From: JANOYJ01 sp963792485 | Lineage (GTDB): Bacteria; Pseudomonadota; Alphaproteobacteria; Rhizobiales; Rhizobiaceae | Length of the DNA: 64,000 nt | Assembly (NCBI GenBank): GCA_963792485.1 | Contig: CAWBWL010000014.1 | Span: 62,001-126,000, forward strand | Reading direction: 5' to 3' | Shown here: piece after piece, positions 33,586 through 42,994 of the stretch | Numbering within the stretch: position 1 is the stretch's first letter | Layout of the letters: each line of letters starts with the position of its first letter | Translations under genes and position numbers: made by a program | Notes under the pieces: model-generated | Database searches by the model: none | Seen by the model: only the letters and a program-made list of their open reading frames with translations | Told to the model about the DNA's origin: nothing

Positions 33586-34560
33586 ATGAACCAACCATCC
33601 GAACCGCAAGATATCAAGCGCCACATCGTCCTGTACGGCGCGCCGTGTGACTTAGGCGCATCGGCGCGCGGAGCCAATATGGGCCCGGCCGCGCTGCGCG
33701 TGGCGCGCCTTGCAGAGACGCTGCGCGAGCTTGGGCTTGAGGCGCAAGACGCCGGCGACATCACGCCTTCACCAGCCATCCCCGCTCCATCCAGTGCCGA
33801 ATTGCAGGGCAATTATTCCGCCGCGCCCGCCATTTTGGGCTGGGTCAAAGCGATTGAGGCGCAGTCATCGCTGGTCCTCAAAGCGGGCGCGCTGCCTGTG
33901 CTGATGGGCGGAGATCATTCGCTGTCCATCGGCACGCTCGCCGCCGCCGCTAAACACGCCAAGGCGCTGGGCCGCAAACTGTTCGTGCTCTGGGTCGATG
34001 CCCATGCTGATTTCAACACGCCGCAGACGAGCCCCTCCGGCAATGTCCACGGCATGACGCTGGCAGTCGCGTGCGGCGAACCGGGGCTGGAACTGTTCCG
34101 TGACGACGATTTCGTCGTGATCCCGCCGAACCAAGTATTCATGATCGGCATCCGCCAGATCGACAAGGGCGAGCGGCGGCTGCTCGAAGAGCGCGGCGTC
34201 AACGTCATCGACATGCCCCAGATCGACGAGACCGGCGTTGCCGCGCAAATGCGCCAGATCCTCGAAACTGTGCGCGCTGAAAACGGCATGCTGCATGTCA
34301 GCCTCGACGCCGACTTCATCGACCCATCCATCGCCCCCGGCGTCGGCACCCCGGTGCAGGGCGGCGCGACCTACCGCGAGGCGCATCTGGTTATGGAGAT
34401 GCTGGAGGACTCCGGCCTGATGACTTCGCTGGACCTCGTCGAAGTCAACCCGTTTCTCGACGAGCGCGGCAAGACGGCGCTGCTGATCGTTGATCTGTGC
34501 GCCTCGCTGTTTGGGCGGAGCATTCTGGATAGGCCGATTTATGCGGCGGGGCGCAAGTGA
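33586..34560 (+). CDS. rocF: Arginase
   Basis: The 324-residue protein belongs to the ureohydrolase family and carries the manganese ligands in GGDHSLSIG, LWVDAHADFNTP and LHVSLDADFIDP. NVHGMTLAVACGEP and the spacing fit arginase rather than agmatinase. It splits arginine into ornithine and urea in the cytoplasm. The TGA overlaps the ATG of ornithine cyclodeaminase by one base, giving a two-step path from arginine to proline. The Lrp regulator stands upstream. Confidence 0.94.
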   Translation: MNQPSEPQDIKRHIVLYGAPCDLGASARGANMGPAALRVARLAETLRELGLEAQDAGDITPSPAIPAPSSAELQGNYSAAPAILGWVKAIEAQSSLVLKAGALPVLMGGDHSLSIGTLAAAAKHAKALGRKLFVLWVDAHADFNTPQTSPSGNVHGMTLAVACGEPGLELFRDDDFVVIPPNQVFMIGIRQIDKGERRLLEERGVNVIDMPQIDETGVAAQMRQILETVRAENGMLHVSLDADFIDPSIAPGVGTPVQGGATYREAHLVMEMLEDSGLMTSLDLVEVNPFLDERGKTALLIVDLCASLFGRSILDRPIYAAGRK

Positions 34561-35600
34561 TGACCCCCAACCTCAACCTCGTCCCCTTCGTCTCCGTCGA
34601 TCACATGATGAAGCTGGTCAATTCCATCGGCATTGAAACCTTCCTCATTGAGCTGACAGAATATCTGGAAGAGGATTTCCGCCGCTGGGAGGTCTTCGAC
34701 AAAACCCCGCGCGTCGCCTCGCACAGCCGCGAGGGCGTCATCGAGCTGATGCCGACCTCGGACGGCAAACATTACGGCTTCAAATATGTGAACGGCCACC
34801 CGAAAAACACCGCAACGGGCCGCCAGACCGTCACCGCTTTTGGCGTCTATGCGCAGGTCGATACCGGCTACCCGGTTCTGGTCACTGAAATGACCATCCT
34901 CACAGCGCTGCGCACCGCCGCGACTTCAGCGATGGCCGCCAAATATCTCGCCCCAAAAGGCGCGGACACAATGGCCATCATCGGCAATGGCGCGCAGTCG
35001 GAATTCCAGGCCATCGCCTTCAAGGCGATCCTCGGAATCAACAGACTGCGCCTTTACGACATTGATCCTGCAGCGACAGCAAAATGCATGAACAATCTCG
35101 CCCCCCTCGGCTTCCACATCACCGCCTGCGGCTCCGCAGAAGCCGCCGTCGAGGGCGCGCAGATCATCACGACGGTGACCGCCGACAAACATTACGCCAC
35201 GGTCCTGACCGACAACATGGTCGGGCAGGGCATCCACATCAACGGCGTCGGCGGCGACTGCCCCGGCAAGACCGAACTCCACAAAGACATCCTCCTGCGC
35301 GCCGACATTTTCGTCGAATACCCGCCGCAGACCCGCGTGGAAGGCGAAATCCAGCAGCTCGCCCCGGACCATCCCGTGACCGAACTCTGGCAGGTGATGA
35401 CCGGCAAAGCGCAAGGCCGCCGCGACGCCAAACAGATCACCCTGTTCGATTCAGTCGGCTTCGCCACCGAGGATTTCTCTGCGCTGCGCTATGTGTTTGA
35501 CAAGGCCAAGGCCGCGGGGCTGTATCAGGAGCTGGACCTCTTGGCCGACCCGGACGAGCCGCATGATTTGTATGGGATGCTGGTGCGGGCGAAGGGGTGA
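34560..35600 (+). CDS. ocd: Ornithine cyclodeaminase
   Basis: The 346-residue protein is an OCD/mu-crystallin family enzyme: MPTSDGKHYGFKYVNGHP near the start, the NAD site MAIIGNGAQSEFQAIAF and GIHINGVGGDCPGKTEL, typical of true ornithine cyclodeaminases such as the Ti plasmid enzyme. It turns ornithine into proline and ammonia. It is translationally coupled to arginase. The pair lets the cell use arginine as a nitrogen source by way of proline. Confidence 0.94.
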   Translation: MTPNLNLVPFVSVDHMMKLVNSIGIETFLIELTEYLEEDFRRWEVFDKTPRVASHSREGVIELMPTSDGKHYGFKYVNGHPKNTATGRQTVTAFGVYAQVDTGYPVLVTEMTILTALRTAATSAMAAKYLAPKGADTMAIIGNGAQSEFQAIAFKAILGINRLRLYDIDPAATAKCMNNLAPLGFHITACGSAEAAVEGAQIITTVTADKHYATVLTDNMVGQGIHINGVGGDCPGKTELHKDILLRADIFVEYPPQTRVEGEIQQLAPDHPVTELWQVMTGKAQGRRDAKQITLFDSVGFATEDFSALRYVFDKAKAAGLYQELDLLADPDEPHDLYGMLVRAKG

Positions 35601-35646
35601 GGTCTCTATTAAATTCGTGAAATCGATCGTTTACATTTCTAAATGT

Positions 35647-35658
35647 ATGCTATAGCAT
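35647..35658 (+). promoter_or_regulatory. Perfect 12-base palindrome before the hipB remnant
   Basis: ATGCTATAGCAT is a perfect palindrome 17 bases upstream of the GTG of the decayed hipB-like gene. HipB proteins repress their own promoter at palindromes. The site was probably its operator; it may now be a relic. Confidence 0.45.
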
Positions 35659-35674
35659 GCAAAAAGGAAAGCAT

Positions 35675-36030
35675 GTGATTGGTTACATGATTAGATTATC
35701 GCTTAAGACAGCCAACGACATCGGCGCGCTTATCCGGGCGCGGACGGCGTGAACTTGGGTATGATCAAGCCGAACTGGCGCGAAATGGCTGGGCGTCAGC
35801 CGCCTTTGGATCAATCAGGTGGAGAGAGGCAAGCCGGGCGCCGGGCTTGGGCTGGTGCTCCGCACACTTGGCAGCGCTTGGCGTAGAATTGATAGGAGAC
35901 GCGCCAGATGGAAGCGGAGCCAGACATTGCGCAGTGAGCTTCCAGCACCGGCCACCCAGACATCAATCAGATCATCGACATCACACCGGATATAAACCAG
36001 ATCATCGAAAACGCACGGCGCAGTGTGAGC
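35675..36030 (+). pseudogene. HipB-like XRE antitoxin remnant
   Basis: After a good AAGGAAAG site, GTG 35675 opens a frame reading MIRLSLKTANDIGALIRAR and then hits a stop. The helix-turn-helix continues in another frame (RRELGYDQAELAR) and then in the first (VSRLWINQVERGKPGAGLG), followed by ALGVEL in a third. The tail holds an imperfect repeat (PDINQIID and PDINQIIE). This is the layout of HipB, the partner of the HipA kinase toxin. No hipA is present. The remaining gap up to 36206 holds no other gene that I can see. Confidence 0.65.
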
Positions 36031-36206
36031 AGAAATGAGCGAACTGCATCGTTCTGCTCGACGGAAGTGAAGTGGGATGTGGATAGTCAGCCCAAGGAAA
36101 ACTGTCCCTCCGGCACCGCAGTATTCCTGGTTCCATTCTTGTTGACCCAACGTCAATCTCGTGCAAGCTTTTGACCGCGAAATCTTTCGTGGGAGGAACC
36201 AGAAAA

Positions 36207-37154
36207 ATGCGTGACTTTACGAGGAGACTTTTCCTGGCAAGCGCCTTGGCGCTGACCGTGGCCGTGCCGAATGTGGCGCGCGCCGAGGACATGATCCTGG
36301 CATCCGTGCCGGGTCTGACATTTCCGTTTTTCGTTCACATGATGAATGCCTTCAAGGCGGAGGCCAAGGCGCAGGGCTTTGGTGTTATTGAAAGCGATGG
36401 TCAGGTATCCTCACCCAAGCAGACAGCGGATGTGGAAGCGGCCATCACGCAGGGCGTGAAGGGCATTGTCATCAGCCCGAACGAGGTCGACGCCATGGCG
36501 CCGGCCTTGCAGCAGGCGGTGGAAGCCAAGATTCCGGTGGTCACTGTTGACCGCCGCGTCGCGCAGGTTGAGGGCATTCTCGGCCATGTCGGGGCTGACA
36601 ATGTCAAGGGCGGAGAAGCGCAGGGCAATCTGATCGTCAAAATGTTCCCGGATGGCGCGACAATCGTCAACCTTCAGGGCCAGCCCGGCGCGTCGCCAGC
36701 CATTGACCGCAACAAGGGCCTGCACAATGTGCTGGATGGCATGGCTGACAAATACAAGATCGTGTTTGAGCAACAGGCCGGCTTTGACCGCGCCAAGGGA
36801 CTTGCGGTCACCGAAGCTGCCTTGGCCGGCATGGCCGAGCCGCCAAAAGTCATCGTCGCCGCCAATGACGATATGGCGTTCGGCGCGATGGAAGCGGTGA
36901 AGGCGCGCAACCTGTCCGGCATTGCGATCATCGGGTTTGATGCTCTGCCGGAGGCCTTGGCGCAAGTGCGCGACGGCGGGCTGACGGCCACGATCGAACA
37001 GTTCCCCGGCAAGCAAAGCGCCATGGGTGTCCAGATGCTTGCGGACTTCATCAAGAATGGCAAGGCGCCGGCGGAAAAGCTGGTCTTGCTGACGCCGGAG
37101 GCCGTCACCAAGGACAATCTCAATATCGCCGAACGGCTCGGCGAGGTGAAGTAA
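36207..37154 (+). CDS. Ribose-type sugar ABC transporter, periplasmic binding protein
   Basis: The 315-residue protein has a Tat-like or Sec signal (MRDFTRRLFLASALALTVAV, cleavage near ARA-EDM). The mature part is a type I periplasmic binding fold: VPGLTFPFFVHMMNAF, GVKGIVISPNEVDAM, VVTVDRRV, VIVAANDDMAFGAMEAV and IAIIGFDALPEAL. It resembles RbsB/XylF-like proteins for pentoses or polyols; the exact sugar cannot be read. It is the first gene of a complete rbsB-A-C type operon. Confidence 0.88.
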   Translation: MRDFTRRLFLASALALTVAVPNVARAEDMILASVPGLTFPFFVHMMNAFKAEAKAQGFGVIESDGQVSSPKQTADVEAAITQGVKGIVISPNEVDAMAPALQQAVEAKIPVVTVDRRVAQVEGILGHVGADNVKGGEAQGNLIVKMFPDGATIVNLQGQPGASPAIDRNKGLHNVLDGMADKYKIVFEQQAGFDRAKGLAVTEAALAGMAEPPKVIVAANDDMAFGAMEAVKARNLSGIAIIGFDALPEALAQVRDGGLTATIEQFPGKQSAMGVQMLADFIKNGKAPAEKLVLLTPEAVTKDNLNIAERLGEVK

Positions 37155-37211
37155 CAGGAAACAGGCGGCAATCCGGCCGGGCGCTCTGTCCGGCCGGCAC
37201 ATGCTTTTCCC

Positions 37212-38756
37212 ATGTCCACAGCACAAACTCCTCCAGCACTGCTTCGAATGACCGGGATTTCGAAGGGCTTTCCGGGCGTCGTCGCGCTTGATCGCGTTGA
37301 TTTTGAAGTTGGCGCGGGGGAGGTGCACGCATTTCTGGGCGAGAACGGCGCGGGAAAATCTACGCTGCTGAAGATATTGTCAGGCGCGCAAATGCCGGAC
37401 GCGGGCACAATCGAATTTGATGGGCAGCAGGTCAGTTTCAAGAGCCCGCATGATGCGCAGAACAGGGGCATTGTGACCATCTATCAGGAATTCACGCTTG
37501 CGCCCGACATGACCGTTGCCGAGAACATTTTCATTGGCCGCGAACCGGGTTCGCGCCTTTTTATCAGCCGCGCACAGCTCGAGGAGCAAGGCAAGGCATT
37601 GTCCAAGCGCATTGGCCTCGACCGCGATCCGCGCGCGCTGGTGCGCGACCTGTCTGTGGCTGAGCAGCAAATGGTGGAGATCGCCCGGGCGCTTTCGATG
37701 AAGTCCCGTCTTATCGTCATGGACGAGCCGACATCGGCGCTGAGCCGAAGTGAAGTGAGCAAGCTCTTCGAAATCATCCGCCGCCTGAAGCGGGAAGGCA
37801 TTTCCACGATCTTTGTCACGCACAGGCTGGAGGAAGTCTTCGAGATTTGCGACCGGTTCACGGTCTTGCGCGATGGGCGGCTTGCCGGCTCCGGCGCTAT
37901 TGCCGGAGCAAGCCTTGATGACATTATCCGCCTCATGGTGGGCCGTCAGCTTGAGCTCCTCAAGCCGCGCGAAACATCTTACGCCACCGGCCAGACCGCG
38001 CTTGCCGCCCAAAACATCTCGCGCCGCCGCAAGAGCACGGACGCCAGCGCCATCGAATTGCATGACGTTTCCATAAGTGTGCGCAAGGGCGAAATCCTTG
38101 GCATTGCCGGTCTTGTCGGTGCGGGGCGGACGGAATTGGCGCGTGCGATCTTTGGCGCGGACAAGTTTGATTCAGGCCAAGTCATCATTGAGGGTGAGCC
38201 CGCCAAAATATCATCGCCGCAAGACGCCATACACTACGGCATTGGTCTGGTTCCCGAGGACCGCAAACAGCAGGCCCTGTTTCTCGCGCTCGCCATCCGC
38301 ACCAACATGTCGATCGCCTCGCATGACCGCATCTCGGCCTTGCGGTTTTTCATCAGTGAGCGAAAAGAGGCGGCTCTGGTTGAGGAATACAAGAAGCTTC
38401 TCAACATTCGCATGTCTTCGGGTGATCAGCTTGTCGGAAATTTGTCCGGCGGCAACCAGCAGAAGGTCGTGCTGGCGCGATGGCTGGCGCTCCGGCCAAA
38501 AGTTCTGATTGTTGATGAACCGACCCGCGGCATTGATGTCGGCGCAAAAGTCGAAGTGCACAATTTGCTGTTTCAGATGGCCGCGTCCGGAATTGCCATA
38601 ATTGTCATCTCGTCCGAGCTGACCGAAATCCTGTCGCTCGCCGACCGGATCGTGACCATGCGCGAGGGCCGTGTGACGGGCGAAGTGTCGAGGACCGGGG
38701 CAACCCAGGAAAGACTGATGACGCTGATGACATTGAGTTCGGCGCATGCCGCCTGA
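37212..38756 (+). CDS. Ribose-type sugar ABC transporter, double ATP-binding protein
   Basis: The 514-residue protein has two fused ATPase halves as in RbsA/MglA. The first has GENGAGKSTLLK, LSVAEQQMVEIARAL and LIVMDEPTSAL. The second has GLVGAGRTELAR, LSGGNQQKVVLARWL and VLIVDEPTRGIDV. The altered second P-loop (GAGRTE) is normal for this family. It powers sugar uptake together with the binding protein and the permease on either side. Confidence 0.93.
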   Translation: MSTAQTPPALLRMTGISKGFPGVVALDRVDFEVGAGEVHAFLGENGAGKSTLLKILSGAQMPDAGTIEFDGQQVSFKSPHDAQNRGIVTIYQEFTLAPDMTVAENIFIGREPGSRLFISRAQLEEQGKALSKRIGLDRDPRALVRDLSVAEQQMVEIARALSMKSRLIVMDEPTSALSRSEVSKLFEIIRRLKREGISTIFVTHRLEEVFEICDRFTVLRDGRLAGSGAIAGASLDDIIRLMVGRQLELLKPRETSYATGQTALAAQNISRRRKSTDASAIELHDVSISVRKGEILGIAGLVGAGRTELARAIFGADKFDSGQVIIEGEPAKISSPQDAIHYGIGLVPEDRKQQALFLALAIRTNMSIASHDRISALRFFISERKEAALVEEYKKLLNIRMSSGDQLVGNLSGGNQQKVVLARWLALRPKVLIVDEPTRGIDVGAKVEVHNLLFQMAASGIAIIVISSELTEILSLADRIVTMREGRVTGEVSRTGATQERLMTLMTLSSAHAA

Positions 38757-38771
38757 GCCGGGGAGAGCACA

Positions 38772-39789
38772 ATGACCGACATGACAACAAAGGATGCGGC
38801 GCACGGCTTTGACGCCTTTTCGTTTCTGGCGCGCTTTGCCCCGCTGATCTTTCTGCTTGTGCTGATGGCGGTGTTTGCAACGCTGGAACCGCGCTTTCTC
38901 TCATCCATCAACCTCTTCAACGTCATGCGGCAGGTCTCGATCACCGGACTTCTGGCGATCGGCATGACATTTGTCATCCTGACAGCGGGCATAGACCTGT
39001 CCGTCGGTTCGCTGCTTGCCTTCTGTGGCCTGGTGGCCGCAGCCATCGCCAAGGGCGGCATGCAGGACCGGTTCACGGTGGGTGATGCCGCCATCGGCTA
39101 TGGCTGGCCGCTGGCGGCGGCGGGCGCCATCACCGTCGGTCTTGATCTGCGGCTATTTGCAGGGTCTTGCGATCACACGGCTGAAAGTCCCCGCCTTTGT
39201 CGTAACCTTGGGCGGCATGTCAGTGTTCCGCGGCGCGGCGCTGTTGTTCGCCGCCGGCGGGCCGATCTCCGGTTTTCAGCCGGACTTTGCCTGGTGGGGA
39301 CAGGGACGCATCTTGACCGTTCCCGTGCCGGTCATCATCTTCCTTGTCGCCGCTGTCATCGCTCATATTGTCCTGCGCTACACGCGATATGGCCGCCGGG
39401 TCTATGCAGTCGGTGGAAATCCCGAGGCGGCGCGGCTTGCGGGACTGAACGTCAACGCCATCATCTGCTCGGTCTATGTCATCATGGGCTTCTTTGCCGG
39501 CCTCGGCTCATTCGTTCTGGCCGCGCGGCTCAATTCGGCGGAGGCAGTGGCGGGAACCGGCTATGAGCTCACCGTCATCGCCTCGGTCGTCATCGGCGGC
39601 ACCAGCCTGTTTGGCGGCGCGGGCTCGATCTTTGGCACCGTGATTGGCGCAGTCCTGATCGGTGTCTTGTTGAATGGGCTCGTCCTGATGAATGTCTCTT
39701 CCTACATCCAGCAAATCATCATCGGCGTGATTATTGTTCTGGCCGTGGCCTTCGACACATTCGCCAAGTCGCGCAGGCGAAAGGCCTGA
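38772..39789 (+). pseudogene. Ribose-type sugar ABC transporter permease, frameshifted
   Basis: The first frame (ATG 38772) gives LIFLLVLMAVFATLEPRFLS, ISITGLLAIG-like helices and ITAGIDLSVGSLLAFCGLV. Near 39147 the reading moves one base: CGYLQGLAITRLKVPAFVVTLGGM continues in the next frame (quoted motif CGYLQGLAITRLK) and goes on to NPEAARLAGLNV and GGTSLFGGAGSIFGTVIGA. Together they give a normal permease of about 338 residues. One extra base at 39146-39152 is enough. Without it the transporter is complete, so an error in the sequence is likely. Confidence 0.85.
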
Positions 39790-39879
39790 TCCGCTCCCCA
39801 ATGGTCTGACCGCCTGCGCCCTTCAGCGCATGCCCTTCATTGCCAAAAATTAATCTCCCCGCTCTTGTAAGACCTATCG

Positions 39880-39893
39880 TAAGATATATCTTA
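39880..39893 (+). promoter_or_regulatory. Perfect 14-base palindrome upstream of DUF2852-padR
   Basis: TAAGATATATCTTA is a perfect palindrome 31 bases before the DUF2852 gene ATG. AT-rich palindromes of this kind are bound by PadR-type repressors, and a padR gene is the second gene of the operon. Autorepression is the obvious reading, though inferred. Confidence 0.65.
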
Positions 39894-39924
39894 AGCTATG
39901 TCGCAACAAACGAAAGGGACTTAA

Positions 39925-40362
39925 ATGTCTTACGAAAACACTGCCGGCGCCGGACAGGCGCGCGGCTGGCATAATTCAGATGGCGATTATCTTTGGTGGG
40001 CCAAAACGCCGGGCTTCAACCCGTTCAAGCTTCTGGCCGTCATTGCCGGCTTTGCCATCTTCCCGCCGCTCGGCATCGCCGCTTTGGTCTATTTTCTCTG
40101 GAACGGACGCCGCCATGGCGGGCATTGGCGCGGCGAGCGCGCAATGGGCCGCGGCTGCGGGCATCGCGGGCGCATGGGCCGCACCGGTAACGTCGCCTTT
40201 GACGAGCACCGCGAAAAAGTTCTGAACGAGCTCGAAGCCGAGCGCCAGGCCTTTGCCGAACACCGCGCTGAAGAGCGCCGCAAGCGCGATCAGGAAGCGT
40301 TTGACGCCTTCCAGGCCAAGCGCAAGGAAGCTGGTGACAAGCCGGTTGATACACAGGAGTAA
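39925..40362 (+). CDS. DUF2852 membrane protein
   Basis: The 145-residue protein has a hydrophobic centre (LLAVIAGFAIFPPLGIAALVYFLW) that could form one or two helices, a Gly/Arg/His-rich stretch (GRGCGHRGRMGR), then a charged helix with EHREKVLNELEAERQAF. This is the DUF2852 family of alphaproteobacteria, function unknown. AAAGGGA precedes the ATG. The gene shares an operon with a PadR regulator and a palindromic operator, so it probably answers the stress sensed by that regulator. Confidence 0.8.
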   Translation: MSYENTAGAGQARGWHNSDGDYLWWAKTPGFNPFKLLAVIAGFAIFPPLGIAALVYFLWNGRRHGGHWRGERAMGRGCGHRGRMGRTGNVAFDEHREKVLNELEAERQAFAEHRAEERRKRDQEAFDAFQAKRKEAGDKPVDTQE

Positions 40363-40424
40363 CTGAACTGCGCCCTTTGCCGGGAAACCGGCAGAGGGTA
40401 TCTGCTTGTTCGAAGGGGACATCC

Positions 40425-41001
40425 ATGACCAAAGACAACAGTGGAGGCTGCGGCCCGAAATGGGGCTGGGCGCGCAAGGGCGGCAAGGACTTGGGGCGGC
40501 CCGCCATGGATGCGCGGCGGCCCGTTTGGTGGATCGGAGACCGGGGCGCATGTTCGGGCAGGGCGATTTCGGCTTCTCCTGCTGGCGCTGATCGCTGACG
40601 GCCCAAGCCATGGCTATGACCTCATCCGCACCATCGAGGCGAAGTTCGGCGGCGCTTATGCGCCGAGCGCAGGGGCCATCTATCCCACTTTGACACTTCT
40701 TGAAGAGCAGGAATTCGTAGCCAGCGCCGCAGAAGCAGGCGGCAAGAAAATCTATTCTGCGACGCTCGCCGGCCGCCAGTTCCTTGCGGAGAATTCCGAA
40801 CAGGTCAAAGCCCTGATGGCGCGAATCGACATCATGGCGGGTGCCAAGGAGGGCAGCGCCATCCCGGATGCGGTGATGCACGCCGTTCAGACTTTGCGTC
40901 AGGCCATCATGGCCAAAGGCGGGTGGGGCGATACGGAGATGGAGCGGATCAAAGGCATATTGGAAAAGGCGGCGCGGGAGATAATCTCGGGCGGCAAGTA
41001 A
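40425..41001 (+). CDS. PadR family regulator, frameshifted near the start
   Basis: The winged-helix domain is clear: LLLALIADGPSHGYDLIRTIE, GAYAPSAGAIYPTLTLLEEQ, KIYSATLAGRQFL. The open frame alone runs from about 40441, but its first 45 residues are unnatural. The expected start MTKDNSGGCGPKWGW (ATG 40425) and the family segment MFGQGDF (40550) lie in two other frames. One T missing from TTT at 40567-40569 explains the last shift. The regulator probably represses the DUF2852 operon through the palindrome at 39880. Confidence 0.8.
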
Positions 41002-41004
41002 AAC

Positions 41005-41679
41005 CTAGTCGCTCAGAAGCGCCGTCTGAACTAACCGCGCGACCTCATGCAGGTCCTCAGCAACATGCGCGCAAAGCCCGCGCATTTCCTCATTCGCCTC
41101 CAAGAGGTCCGGCACCATGATGGTCATCATGCCGGCAGCTGATGCTGAGCGCACGCCGTTGTGCGAATCCTCGAGCGCAACGCACGCCGCTGGCTCAACC
41201 CCGATCATGGCCGCAGCGGTCAAGAAGGGGTCCGGATGCGGCTTGCTTCGGGTATAGCTGCCGCTGGCCGCGACGGCGCGGAAGCGGTCTTGAAGCCCGT
41301 GCGCCGCAAGATGATGCCTGACCTTTTCGGACCCGGAAGAGGTCGCGATGGCGGCGGGCAAATCCAGCTTGTGCAGCAAGTCCAGGAGTTCGGCGGCCCC
41401 TGGCTTCAAGCGCAGTTGTGTGTCCGCCAATTCGTCAAAATGAGCCGCCGCATTTTTCCAGAGCAGGTCCATATCCACCGCCCCGCCGAAATGGGCCCCC
41501 ATCCTTGTTTTGGTCTCCTCGAACGACAGCCCGATTGTGCTGAGAAAAAGATCCACAGAGGCCTCGGCGCCCAATCCGTCCGCAGCAAAGACCAGCGTGT
41601 CGCGGTAAAGCGCTTCAGTATCGAAGAGGAGCCCGTCCATGTCGAAAATGACGGCGCGCGGCGTTCTGGCAAAGATCAT
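41005..41679 (-). CDS. HAD-superfamily phosphatase, beta-phosphoglucomutase-like
   Basis: The 224-residue protein has HAD motif I VIFDMDGLLFDTE, motif II IATSSGSEK, motif III Lys in SKPHPDPFL and motif IV ALEDSHNGVRSA. The helical cap after motif I is of the beta-phosphoglucomutase/YniC type. Family members dephosphorylate small sugar phosphates; the substrate is unknown. It converges with padR, three bases between the stops. Confidence 0.88.
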   Translation of the reverse strand: MIFARTPRAVIFDMDGLLFDTEALYRDTLVFAADGLGAEASVDLFLSTIGLSFEETKTRMGAHFGGAVDMDLLWKNAAAHFDELADTQLRLKPGAAELLDLLHKLDLPAAIATSSGSEKVRHHLAAHGLQDRFRAVAASGSYTRSKPHPDPFLTAAAMIGVEPAACVALEDSHNGVRSASAAGMMTIMVPDLLEANEEMRGLCAHVAEDLHEVARLVQTALLSD

Positions 41680-41700
41680 CCGCGCGCCTTAGCGCGTAAG

Positions 41701-42354
41701 TTACTCCGCCGCAAAGCAGTAGAACAGCCCGTTGCCGCCGGTCTTGACCAACGCTTCCTGGGAGCATCCAGCTGAGCCATGCGAAGAGTTCCACGCCTTC
41801 ATGTGGCGTGTGTCTTTCAGCCCCATCCGGTCATGATGGCCGACAATCGCCGAGCCTTCGCCGTCACTGGTCCATCCCTTGCAGGTCGTGTCGCCGCCAG
41901 CGGTGGAATACATGCCCATCGGGTCGGAGCCGGTCAGAATGTCATGCATATTGGTCGCGTCGCCGCGGCCCATGATCACCTCGCCCTTCTCCGACAGCGC
42001 CGTCTCCTTGGTCACATTGCTCTTGTCCGAATGCAGCTCGTCCACATTGGCGGCCACCACAACGCCCTTGGCATTCTGCCATGGCCCCGCGCCGATCCGG
42101 TCGCGCGCGTTGACGCCCGCCTCGCCCTGCGGGGCGGTGGTGGAAAGGTAGGCTTTCCAATTGGTCTTGGTTGCGCCCGCCGCTTTGGCGAGTGCGGCGC
42201 AATGCGCGTCCGCGCCTTCAAGTCCGCCAAGATTGGCGCCCTTGCCGGGGCCTGCGCTGGTGACTAAAAAGGACATGTCGGCCTGTTGGGCCAAGGTCGG
42301 AAACCGAAAAAGCCGATGCAGGAGCAAGCATGGAAATGAGAAGCGCCGGATCAT
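41701..42354 (-). CDS. Secreted lectin-like protein of unknown function
   Basis: The 217-residue protein has an N-terminal signal-like stretch and then MSFLVTSAGPGKGANLGGLEGADAHCAALA, quoted in parts as SAGPGKGANLGGL and GADAHCAALA. The rest includes ARDRIGAGPWQNAKG, HDILTGSDP, TCKGWTSDGEGSAIVGHHDR and GCSQEALVKTGGNGLFYCFA. Paired Cys and this order resemble a C-type-lectin-like fold found in many secreted bacterial proteins of unknown role. The signal peptide is odd: a better one, FLISMLAPASAF, lies in another frame of 42310-42350, so compensating indels are possible. Confidence 0.65.
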   Translation of the reverse strand: MIRRFSFPCLLLHRLFRFPTLAQQADMSFLVTSAGPGKGANLGGLEGADAHCAALAKAAGATKTNWKAYLSTTAPQGEAGVNARDRIGAGPWQNAKGVVVAANVDELHSDKSNVTKETALSEKGEVIMGRGDATNMHDILTGSDPMGMYSTAGGDTTCKGWTSDGEGSAIVGHHDRMGLKDTRHMKAWNSSHGSAGCSQEALVKTGGNGLFYCFAAE

Positions 42355-42505
42355 GGTGAACGTCCCTTGCATGCCTCAAACCACCCCCGTTGAAACTTAG
42401 TGTGCGTTCGCCTGGCGACATGGGCCGGCTAGTCAGCTCGATCACATTGACGCGATGGGAGAGGCTGACGCAGCGTTCACAAATATCGATTGTGTGACGC
42501 AAGAT

Positions 42506-42976
42506 TTATTCAATCACCGCCGACATTTCCGCAATAAACTGGCTTTTGCCATAGCCGGCCTGGTCGATGGACGCCTCTCCCGCAGTGAACGCCTCCGTCA
42601 AAATCGCGGCGGCGACTTCCGAGACCGTCAGCTCCTGATTGGCGTCCATGTCCCAGCGGGTGAAGATGGCGTTGCGCGCCTCGCGGTATTCCGCCTGCCG
42701 CGACAGCCGGTCGGCGAGCGGCTGAAAGCCCATAGAGAAGGCCTGAAACTCTTCGGCATTGGCAAAGCCGTTCTGGTCCTGATCGAGTGCGGCGAACACT
42801 TCCTTCGATCCTTCGAGAATTTCAACCGGCGTCGCCTTGCCATCCTCATCCTTGTCAAAAATCTTGAACCCCGCCGTCTGCGCGCCATTGATCGCGTCCT
42901 GCATCAGGCTCTCCTCCTGGCCGGCGGCGGGAGAGGCGGCGAGGAGGGCGAGGGTGATGAGGAGAGACGGCTTCAT
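42506..42976 (-). CDS. Secreted EF-hand calcium-binding protein
   Basis: The 156-residue protein has a Sec signal (MKPSLLITLALLAASPAAG). Three EF-hand loops follow: DKDEDGKATPVE, DQDQNGFANAEE and DMDANQELTVSE. The third lacks the Gly at position 6 but keeps the acidic end. It should bind calcium in the periplasm or outside. GGAG precedes the ATG. Family members of this kind have no general known role. Confidence 0.85.
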   Translation of the reverse strand: MKPSLLITLALLAASPAAGQEESLMQDAINGAQTAGFKIFDKDEDGKATPVEILEGSKEVFAALDQDQNGFANAEEFQAFSMGFQPLADRLSRQAEYREARNAIFTRWDMDANQELTVSEVAAAILTEAFTAGEASIDQAGYGKSQFIAEMSAVIE

Positions 42977-42994
42977 GAGAGGCTCCGATCAGGT

